Shown here: positions 9,985 to 19,101 of the stretch, one piece after another
Layout: every line of letters begins with the position of its first letter
Numbering within the stretch: the first letter of the stretch is position 1
Assembly (NCBI GenBank): GCA_002803225.1
Contig: NXFV01000296.1
Location: forward strand, 1-47,903
Length of the DNA: 47,903 bases
Source: Gamarada debralockiae
Taxonomy: Eukaryota > Ascomycota > Leotiomycetes > Helotiales > Hyphodiscaceae
Direction of reading: 5' to 3'
Position numbers and translations under genes: made by a program
Notes under the pieces: model-generated
Told to the model about the DNA's origin: nothing
The model's database searches: none
Seen by the model: the letters and a program-made list of their open reading frames with translations, nothing else

Positions 9985-11399
9985 AAACTCGGTAGAGAGG
10001 AGTGTTGTAAGGAGAATGAACGAAAAGGGAGAGTGTGTTCCCTTGCTCCGGCCTCCGACTAGGAGGAGCTTGGATGATAGAAGTACGTATGATTCGACAC
10101 AGCTTGGCAAATACGTGGGATCAAATACAGAAAGAAGTGTATCGCGAAGTGGTAAATCACCCTTTGAATGAGCTGTAGGTAGTAAAATGTCGCGGTACTT
10201 CTACCTCTTGCCCATTGAACTCCCCCGCCATTCAAATCAATATAAACAGATTACGAAGGCTATTAATGAAGTTACTTCAAATGCAGGAATTACTTTTACT
10301 AAAAATACCTAACTGGTATCTTCTTTCAAAATTTTGTCCAATTGCTTCATCAGCAACTCGTTCGATTCCCATCGCTTTGGCAAGTGTCTTCGCAAAAAGG
10401 GTTCTCTGCGCCGTACACCGCTTGCACTAACTGGAGGTATGCTGAAATGTTCAAGGTTTCAGCAGACGATTTCTTCTAGGGGAAAATCTGCGTTGCTATT
10501 ACGATGCACTGCCACTCTAGCTCGGACACTTCAGGGGTAGAAATCCCGCACACCTACCACCTCCTTCATACGGTATAGTTTAGAAAGGTAGTTGAGACGA
10601 CTGGGACCGTAGCTGAAGCATAGAAACCAGGATAATAAAAGTCAGCTCCCGCCGGTTGAGTCACAAGAATTTCCACAAGTACGCTCGTATACTGAAGGCT
10701 CGAATAATAAGATTTGCACGTCGGTGCACCATGAACTTAGTTTTTCGGCATTGAACGTGGCGAGTCACGTGAAATGATAATTGAGATTCCTCAGGTCCGC
10801 GAAGAAAATCTCTTCCCCCGGTTGAAAGGTAAAAGCGAGAAAATGGCACACCATATTCGAACACACCACAGGCACGGCTGGGAGAGCTGATAAAGTATAT
10901 GATATTTCTGTTGTATTATCATATGGCTAAACATAGTAAGTAACAACTGCGTACCAGCTGGATATCTTCTCCCGGCAGCATGATGTCCTGTTTCGTGCGA
11001 CAAATTACAAGGGGGTAAACTTTCTGGAATAGGGGAAGCCGGCCATGCCAGGGTCGCACGGTCATCACCTAATGCACGCTTAAAATAAGGCTTATGTACT
11101 AAACAAAGTATTTCTAACTGCATTCATTCCCACATTTTTGTCTCCTTTTCTGACGAAGGTTGTATTTTGCGTGTGAGGTCACAGTTTCAAAGTGGTTGTA
11201 CCCGTCAGCTACCTGATGCGTGAAAATAACGACCTAGGACAATTGGTATTTGGGCACAGGAGAGCAGGAAACGAAACTGCAGAGGCATCAGAAACAAACA
11301 CCGGTATCAACAACTAAAGAGATATTGTTGGATGAGAGTCTTACCACTCAAAGGCCGAGACCACCACGAGCCACCACAGCATCAACACTGAATATTGAA
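9985..11399. other. Intergenic region, possible 5' exon of the next gene
   Basis: No independent gene is supported. From about 11238 the frame that enters the next gene is open and reads like a disordered, polar N-terminus (TTKEILLDESLTTQRPRPPR), but has no ATG until 11400. An additional 5' exon may therefore exist in this interval. A nearby ATG at about 11216 is in another frame. Confidence 0.4.
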
Positions 11400-13490
11400 A
11401 TGTGGAACGAGAAGGGAGAAAGTTTTATGGGCCCCCAACCACGAATTGCAAGAACGTCAACAATGGAAACTCAAGTTTGGGACGAGACAGATAGTTAGTT
11501 TGCACCACTCTATTGCGGAAACTCAATGCTTACATGTTGCTCAGCTTTTGTCAGCACGTCGAATCTTCCTCGTGCAGAGGAGTTGGATACGTCCGTTGAC
11601 TTCCTCGGAAAACGGTCCCCAACAATTGATGACGCGAAGCTGAAAGGGCTGCGGAAGTATTTCAGCCCCGGAAAACAACTCAGGAGGTTGCTTCTGGGCG
11701 GCCTGTGTCGCTGGGCTGTGACAGCAGTCTTGATATTGTGTCTCTATGTCACATTGTTGCATTATTCTGCTAAGGAAGTCATGAACCATGCAAAGAAATT
11801 GCAATTCAACGCCCTCATAACTGGGTTGTCGATCGGGTTAGGTTTGAGTATTGCCGGTAGCTTACAGGAGATGGCGTTGGAAGTAAGGTGGTGGATTCTC
11901 AGTCGCAGAAAAAGATCATTGCACGAGGTATGTCTTTCCGTCTTTTGGTGGATGGATGGGTATTGACGTGGCATATCCTTAGGTGGACCTGATACTACAT
12001 GCGGGGAATCTAAATCATGTCTTCAAGTTACTCTTGGCTCGCCCAAGATTCAATGTCATCTTGGCAGTTCTCCTCTGGCTACTTTTGAATCTGGTATGAT
12101 CCAGTATTGTCCCGCATGTTCAAAAGTTGACTTTCCAAAGGGAGCACAGATTGGCGTTGCACTTCTTGGATTGACTTACTCGGTGGATTCAGCAGACAGC
12201 TCTGCCCTCACCGTTCGTGGAAATGTTTCAATCCCAGATATGACAGAACTAAAGACAGAAATGATGGTCTCAACACATAATTCCATGAGCGATAGTGCTC
12301 TCCAATATACCGCCAATAGGTAAGTCTGCATCCCGACGAATTTCGATATGAGAAATACTAACAATTTGCGTCAGCTTTGGTACCCTAGCTCTATCTTTGG
12401 GTATTGAATCCGTATCGGAGAAGCCGGGTCCTCGTGCGCTGGTTCCGGAGGCCGGCGGCACCATATATTTGGGTGATAACTACGCCCAGTATGTTTTTAT
12501 TGAGTCTTCACCAGATGTTGCAACCAATCCTAATGCCATATCAATTACGACAAATCGAACAATTAATTCAACCTGTACATGCCAAAGTTGGCCAGTGGTT
12601 GATGGAGGCGATGGCTCAACCAAAAACATTACCTTCATGCTCAATTCAAGTGGCGATAAAGGATACGCGAAAATTCCCTTTGCTGGGGGCTTGTCGCAAA
12701 CGACTTATGTTACCCGCCCAAGTAAGACCTGTGGTGAAGGTTGTGGCACAGTTTTAGCTCTCGAAGCATCTTCACAAACTCCGTTTTTCTATAAATGCAA
12801 CGTCACGGTCAGCAAAGTCGAGAATGCGATGCGCCGCGAACATGAGGTTGGGTTGGACCTCAGAAACATGGCAGCCAATGCGATTGCATTACAAGGGTAC
12901 GCTGCCTCCTCTCTTGCAAACGACACAGACCTGCAATATCAGACGTATCCAGCAGAGGCAATATTCGGCGCGCCGCAAAATGGCAACACAACAAGCATGG
13001 CCCTCTTGATGGCCCAATTTGCTATGGGCGTTGTCGCTATGGCTGCGTCAATTAACCCGAGCTTGATTGTTACCGGTGACCAAGTAGGTATCGGACTCTT
13101 GCCCGTCCCTTTCCAGCCATGCTGACCTCGAGGTTTTCATAGCCACAAGCAGGGGTTACACTGAACGTAAACGAATGGAAGTACGTCCATCTTATCCTGG
13201 GTTTGACAGGAGGTCTTCAGTTGATCTTGTTCCTCATCACCGCATTTCTCGCAAACAGAGTGGTCGTCAAAGATAAGAGTTATCTGGCCATCGCAAAGTT
13301 ATTGGCACCTATCGTCCAAAAACTCGGCTCATCAGGGAGCCTGGCCACTGGAAGGGAGATCAGCGACCTATTTGGTGACGAGGAGAAATTTATTTACAGT
13401 GTGGAGCATCAATCTCAAGGTGACTTGCTTCGGCTCGATCTGGGACAGCGGAGGCCAATGCGAGGATTCCCAGAAGGCATATATGAGTGA
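11400..13490 (+). CDS. Six-exon membrane protein with large glycosylated ectodomain
   Basis: Exons 11400-11493, 11545-11927, 11983-12093, 12141-12319, 12375-13083 and 13143-13490 join with consistent phases and GT/AG introns of 47-59 nt, giving about 607 residues. Order: polar N-terminus; hydrophobic segment (AVTAVLILCLYVTLLHY); second (LITGLSIGLGLSIAG); a conserved-looking cytosolic stretch (EVRWWILSRRKRS); third (VILAVLLWLLLNLGAQIG); then about 320 residues with cysteines (STCTCQSW, KTCGEGCG, KCNVTV) and many sequons (NRT, NST, NIT, NSS, NVT, NDT, NTT), clearly extracellular or lumenal; then a final segment (LTGGLQLILFLITAFLAN) and a short cytosolic tail. The layout fits a group of uncharacterised mould membrane proteins. 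I do not recognise a named family. The true start may lie further upstream (frame open to 11238). Function unknown. Confidence 0.75.
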
Positions 13491-13790
13491 CAGTAGACAC
13501 TGAGGGGAGTTAGTTATTTCGACAATAAACACTGCTGGACCCCGATCTGAGGGTGGCAATCCAACGTTCAACCCCTGAGGCCCGAACTTGGTTTATGAAG
13601 TTGGAGTTTTGGATCGCGGGCCATCGCAAGAGACGCGGCCGGGTGCCGAGAGGAATTGGAAGCTGGAGCTTCAGTTATTGAGTAATGGCCGGTGGATTGG
13701 ACAATGCTCCAGGGTGAGGCTTTTTCAATACAAAGACTAGAAGATTGAAATCAAGAATTTCTGTCACAACAGACTCCCGACCAAGACTAC

Positions 13791-14440
13791 ATTAAATTCT
13801 CACTGTGTAAGGGGCAACTGCTGTGATGTTGTCGACCCTGCCAAGAAATTCGAGGTGTCTGAATGCAGCTCCTGGATGAAATTGAGGGACCGTGTGGCCA
13901 GAGAACCTGACACTTGAGTAGGTGAGTTGGTTCTGTTCTCGTCAACCCAGAGATCGACACCAGCATTTTTCGCAGAGAGGATCATTCGTGAAAGGAGCCT
14001 GGAATGTGTCCGTCATCGGTTGCTGGAAGCACTGCATTCCGCCGTGGCCCATGTTTCTGAATGGCTAAACGGACACCATTTTCGAGAATATCGAAATCCA
14101 AGTCGCCGTGGGCAACTGCTGTTCGCTCTGATCGATAGATAACCCTGGAAAGCACGGGGAGTGTTGACTATTGGTAGTTGGTAAAGTTTAGGTCGTTCCC
14201 GTTGAGATAAAGTTGGGTGTAGTTCTGACACGGGGACCAATTATTGGCAGATGCATGGATCGCTTTCTTGACATCTTCGCGATCAAAATACAACGTCCAC
14301 TCATTAGCAATAGGTGTACAAACCATGAGGTCCCAGCGGGTCAACAATGGCGGGACACTGTGTTGTGATTTGATAGAGCTGGACCTGGCGTCAATACGCC
14401 TCAATACTAGCTCTTCGGAAATTCTTGGTTTTCTGGGAAT
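13791..14440 (-). pseudogene. Serine carboxypeptidase (peptidase S10) pseudogene, C-terminal half
   Basis: On the minus strand, S10 landmarks appear in order: YFDREDVKKAIHAS (compare the YxNRxDVxxALH block), VAHGDLDFDILENG, QNMGHGGMQ and finally FSGHTVPQFHPGAA, which is the block with the catalytic histidine. They lie in different frames: at least one shift around 14055-14070 and one near 14160, plus a TGA around 13950 just after CWCRSLG. The stop at 13791-13793 is the likely natural end. The N-terminal half with the catalytic serine is absent; homology ends at about 14400-14440, where an oppositely oriented A1 peptidase remnant begins. S10 enzymes are secreted or vacuolar exopeptidases. The call is by motif recognition and is firm for the family. 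Confidence 0.8.
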
Positions 14441-14477
14441 GCGGGCCATGTGTGTCGATCGAATTTGCCATGGTTCT

Positions 14478-15242
14478 GACCATAGCGTCATAGAGCAATT
14501 ACACGCTCGTGGTTTGGTCGAGAAGCGTGCTTTTAGAATTTACCTTGGCTCTGATTACCCTGATGTAACATGTCACCAGGGCGCTATGGTCGTTGGTGGT
14601 TTCAACAAAGCGAAGCAAGCTCTCCCCTTTGTCACTACTCCCACGGCGGATATGGGTAACATCACGATCTCTCAAAATGACACCAACTACATCTACCAGC
14701 CCTCTTGCTCGGTGACTCTGGTTGCACTAAATCTGACCCCGAGACAAACACAAAGAAGTCCGCACTCGCGGAAGAGGAAAATATGATGTTGGCTGACACT
14801 GGCAATTCACGCTGGGATATGCCTTGCGATGTTTTCTGGAAAGGTGTTGCACCATTCTTCAAGATCGCTATGGATCCCAACAATCCTCACGATCCCTATG
14901 CCATAGCCCTTTCCGCAGTTGACTGCTCCTTCCGCACAGTAAGCGAGCTAAACACCATCAATGTATTCTTCAATAACGACAAGGATGACATCAAGATCCT
15001 GCTTACCGGTCTCGTGACAGAGTATGAGCCAGGAAAGTGTGCGCTGCATGCAGACGGTGGCCAGGGCATCTTCAGGTCTCGTTTTGAGAAATTTTTTGAG
15101 CATTTTTGACAATGACGCGAAGACTGTTTCGTTTAGTCAGGTGTTGTACACGTCTGTGCAGGATGTTGTTGCGTTTTGGGCAGCTCGACATCCAAGATGG
15201 CAGAGGAGAATCATTCTGATAGCTGGATTTGTCAATCGCTAG
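14478..15242 (+). pseudogene. Aspartic peptidase (A1) pseudogene, C-terminal half
   Basis: The remnant reads SVIEQLHARGLVEKRAF, a typical A1 segment, followed by IYLGSDYP and GAMVVGGFNKAK. The frame then shifts near 14710-14730 to one containing MLADTGNSRW, the second catalytic Asp motif (DTG), and VDCSFRTV, and again near 15065 to FLSIFDNDAKTVSFSQ, matching the hydrophobic C-terminal lobe. The first DTG and the whole N-terminal lobe are missing. The upstream DNA belongs to an inverted S10 remnant. A1 enzymes of this type are secreted endopeptidases. Two frameshifts and loss of half the domain make it non-functional. Confidence 0.8.
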
Positions 15243-16252
15243 AAGAATAATGTATGCATTTAGGTATAGATCAATTAATGTAGTACAATAGACTTTATCA
15301 ACCAGTTTCCTATGTGTGTAGCAATGATAATCACTTGATAACTACGTGCGAAAGACATCCACAACCTAAGCTTGACCAGTAGAGGAACAGAGTGTATATA
15401 GAAACCATCGCGTACGGACAAGAAATGCTTATCCATCAGTGAGAATTCTCTACGCATGGCTTAAAATAAGCGAAAACACACCAAAATCTGCTCTGTTACG
15501 AGTTTATAACTTCACAACTTTGTATTATAAAGATATCTAATATTATATGCAGAGACTTATTATATTTAAGAGAGTAATCTGACCCGCGGAAGTTTATTTT
15601 AAATCTTTATATTTAAAGGATTATATACAAATTTAATTTTTACTAAGAAACTTTCCTAGGCAAAATATAAAATATAAAATAAAGGTTATATTTCGACTTT
15701 ACAAAAATTCCAACGCATCCAAATCAGTCTTCTAATTAGTATATTATTGACTTTTCAATTTAAAAAGGATTTAGTTATAGACCGATTTATTATAAAATCA
15801 GAAAGACCTTGATTTTTGGTATTATTTTAGTGATTTTGGCCCGTGCGTAAAGAATTCTGACGCCCACTAGTGATCTTCCAGCAATTTCCGTCACAGAGCT
15901 TTCCTGCATATGGTCCGCCACCAGCGCAGTGGTGGCCATGAAACACCCAAGTGAATATGAAAGAGATAAAGAAATTGACCAGGAATCCGCCGAAGGATAG
16001 CGCAAATAAGACGAGACATGCAATCGAGAAAATCATAATCAAGAAATAGTGATGCCGATAGCTCCCCTGATTACAAAGGACGCGCTGTAGGGTTAATCTA
16101 GCTAAGAGACTAATCCGCAAGCGGAAAGCTCAATCACATGATCCAAATCCAGCCACCACAGCGGGCCCGGCGCACGGACCACTAAGCAACCGACCACTTA
16201 GCAGCGCAGCTCCTGGCCACCTTAGCTCTCCTGGCACCAGTTTCAAATCATT
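15243..16252. other. AT-rich patch and intergenic region
   Basis: From about 15480 to 15830 the base composition is sharply AT-rich (long TA/TTA runs), unlike the flanking genes; this looks like an old repeat altered by repeat-induced point mutation, or a decayed transposon, with no coding frame. Just upstream of the next gene (about 16177-16204) two near-identical 11-mers, GACCACTAAGC and GACCACTTAGC, lie close together and could be a regulator-binding pair. Confidence 0.5.
15827..16036 (-). CDS. Possible small membrane protein (weak)
   Basis: A minus-strand frame of 69 codons begins MIFSIACLVLFALSFGG, a convincing hydrophobic N-terminal segment, followed by a second hydrophobic stretch (VNFFISFIFTWVF) and a short Gly/His/Cys-containing tail (HHCAGGGPYAGKLCDGNC). 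It lies beside the AT-rich patch and has no homologue I recognise. It could be a small membrane or effector-like protein, or a relic inside degraded DNA. There is no supporting promoter evidence. Confidence 0.2.
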   Translation of the reverse strand: MIFSIACLVLFALSFGGFLVNFFISFIFTWVFHGHHCAGGGPYAGKLCDGNCWKITSGRQNSLRTGQNH

Positions 16253-17822
16253 ATGGCAGAACCCACGAGCGACGAACGACAGTTAGTGGACCCTACTTCA
16301 GAGGTCGAAGCACAGTCTGGAGGGCTTGCACTGGTAGACTCCATAGTATCATGGGGAAGTGGCAGTGCTCCCTCGCTACCTTCGATAGACAATGAGAATG
16401 ATAAGGTAAGTTGACTGTCGTGCACTCCTAACCTCCCCAGGGTCATCTTTATACTCATAATCACCCGACAGAACAACACTGATTCTGCTGTGGGCGGATT
16501 GAGTATTATGTCTGTGCTTCTGCAAAGGTACCACCAGTGTCCTCGTCACTGACCCTTCGGACAGAACCTCCACAGCGTCTTTACGATCCAGTATCTATGA
16601 ATCTGTCGAGGAGAATGGACGAACCTATCATCGGTACAAAGCTGGTAGTAAGTCCTTTGACATCTACTGGAAAGGCTAGAATGCCTTTCTCTAACAGCAC
16701 AGAATATCCCTTGCCAAATGACGAGGTTAGTCAATAGAACGATCTGGACTTAGTATTTAACGCGGCTTAATGAGTAGCAGCAAGAGCAGGACAGATTAGG
16801 TAGGTACTATTTTCCGGTGATGATTACGAGAGCTAATAGGGCCGCAGGTCTACAGCATGCTTTATTTAAGGTGACTTTGAATGGAAAGCTCCATCTAGCT
16901 CCAATCGGACCCCATCCTCAGAACGCCCTTGATATTGCAACTGGTCAGCAGCAACCTTAAGGCATCTTAGTCTGATTTGTCCTGACCTTGATCTAGGTAC
17001 TGGTATCTGGGCCATTGAATTTGGTATGTATAGGAACCTCTCGTTACCGCCCTTCTGACTAGGTGGTTGCAGCGCAACAGTATCCATCAGCTCAGGTCCT
17101 TGGAACCGATCTAAGCGCTATTCAGCCAGCAGAGTAAGCCGTGTTATCGAATCGGTGTCTCCGAAATTCTACTAACAATCAAGTGTCCCCCCAAATTGCC
17201 GCTTTGAGATTGATGATGCAGAAGACGAGTGGGTCTTTAGCGAGCAATTTGACTATATCCATGGCCGTGCACTTCTTAGCTGTTTCAAAGACCCGGCGTC
17301 TGTTCTCCGTCAGGCTTTTAAGTCGCTCACTCCCGGAGGCTACCTCGAGCTACAAGACGGGACCTTCCCTTTCCAGTACATAGGAGAGCCTCCCAGACAA
17401 TCCCAATTGTTTAAGTGGAATGAGGTGGTTGTTGCAGGTGCGGCAAAGTTGGGACGTCCATGGACTAACGCCCAGCATTATAAGCGTTGGATGGAAGAGG
17501 CTGGTTTTGAAGACGTAGTAGAGAAGCAGTTTTATTGGCCAACGAGTGCGTGGGCCAAGGGAAGATATTTCAAGCAGATTGCTATGTATTGGCAGGAGGA
17601 TTTGCTCAATGGGCTTGAGGCAATAAGCCTAAAGGTGATGGAAGTAATGGGATGGTCGGCTGAGGAAATCCGGGTTTTCCTAGCAGGGGTGAGAGAGGAC
17701 GTCAAGGATACTTCTGTACATGCCTATCTGCCGATGTAAGTCTTGTTGTTTCTGGAGAAGGCGCAAATATTGACTAGTAGTACAGAAATGTGGTATACGG
17801 AAGGAAGCCAAGTGTTCGTTGA
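16253..17822 (+). CDS. LaeA-like SAM-dependent methyltransferase with microexons
   Basis: Exons 16253-16405, 16472-about 16502, about 16528-16647, 16703-16725 (23 nt), 16781-16799 (19 nt), 16848-16943, 16997-17023 (27 nt), 17073-17133, 17184-17735 and 17786-17822 give about 372 residues. From 16528 onward every phase fits. The protein has an acidic disordered N-terminus, then SIYESVEENGRTYHRYKAG, typical of this family, the SAM-binding motif I DIATGTGIWAIEFA (split over three exons), LGTDLSAIQP, and the post-motif GRALLSCFKDP and LTPGGYLELQD. Relatives include the secondary-metabolism regulator LaeA and many mould paralogues of unknown substrate. Only the junction between 16472 and 16528 is uncertain: the two frames differ by one base, needing either a very short 25-nt intron (GTATTA...CAAAG) or a one-base error. 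The rest is intact, with stop at 17820-17822. Confidence 0.85.
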
Positions 17823-19101
17823 GAATGTAGTGTTTTAGAGTACCTGACCGTGCTTAGTATACTCCCCGTCTGTCTATGTATATAGCACTTTTCATACCCT
17901 ACTTTTGCTCTACAACCGAGCCTATTCTACTGATCGATATTTATAGGCTGGGCTTTGTACGTATGTTCACAGTCCTCTACGGTTCTAATTGCCTTTTTTC
18001 ACATCCTGAATGCTACAGGTTATCCACCAATCGCTGCGAGAAATGCCTTTACCGAGTCTATTATTAGGTTTGAGCTCCTTGGAAAAGAGAGTGTCGGGAG
18101 AAGGAACTGATTTTGGTTAACCACGATCCTGTATAGTGAGAATTGAAACTCACTTCGACTTTCACGACCGAGATCTCCGAGGCCTATACCAGAGGCGTGG
18201 TAAGAGCCCAGCTCTTCCCACTGACGTTTCAAGTTGCCTGAAGAACTCTGCCCCGCAGCTGTGGCCACCTGCTCTTCATCTACAGGCGTCAGCGCTGCAG
18301 CAGTCATTCCAGAGTGTTGCCTTGGGAAATTGAATCACCTTCTGGTCCTCAGCTGTGCTATCTGGGTATAAGCCTGTTTTGGTTGGAGGTTTCTAGCTGC
18401 GGAGAGACAGATCTGGTACTGGTCTAACCGGGTGGGCTTTAGGGGAGCTGCAATTTATAACATGACTCGGGAGTAATGAGCGGCAGACCCGGTCGAAATT
18501 GGGGACAGGCAAAGATCCTCTCACCAATCACCAGACGCAGGAATATCAAAAAACCAGACGGCGACAAGAAAGAGGCAATTTTAATCACTCAATTCATCTC
18601 AAGGATTGAAATGCAGGTCTAGACATGGCCATGGAGTTTCGTGTCCAGAAATCTCACTTGCGCAGAACATCGATCAACCTAAGAAAGAGGTCGCAGCTAC
18701 TTCCATAAAAATCAACAGAAGGAACATATCCAGGATCTGAATGCAACCCAACACCCACATTACTTCGAAATTTTCCCAAAGGCCACAGTAAACATCGTGA
18801 AATTGTATATTAACACCCAGCGCTAGATACACTTTCGAAAGCGCTACTATTATACACAAACATCCATCCATCCTTCTTGTCTCATCTACGTTTCCCCCCA
18901 AGTTCGAAAAGACAAAAAGAAATTCGGGTATACGACGTCCTATCTCCAAAATCAAAGAAATCCATCAATCCAGCCTGCGAGACACCCGGCGCTCAAGAGT
19001 CGTGATACATATCCAGTCCAGTTAATGCCCTGTATGTACCCTGAAAAATCCCCCCGTGTGTGCTTTGCATCTCCAATATTACATTCAACTCGTTTTTGCG
19101 A
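17823..19101. other. Intergenic region between convergent genes
   Basis: Lies between the 3' ends of the methyltransferase (plus) and the DOCK gene (minus), so it should contain both 3' UTRs. Short frames on both strands (for example 18020-18307 minus and 18674-18955 minus) show no recognisable domain. No gene is called. Confidence 0.4.

Noticed and set aside
14244..14470. Plus-strand open frame before the A1 remnant
   Set aside because: This part is the exact antisense of the S10 blocks (YFDREDVKKAIH), so the frame is a shadow until about 14478.
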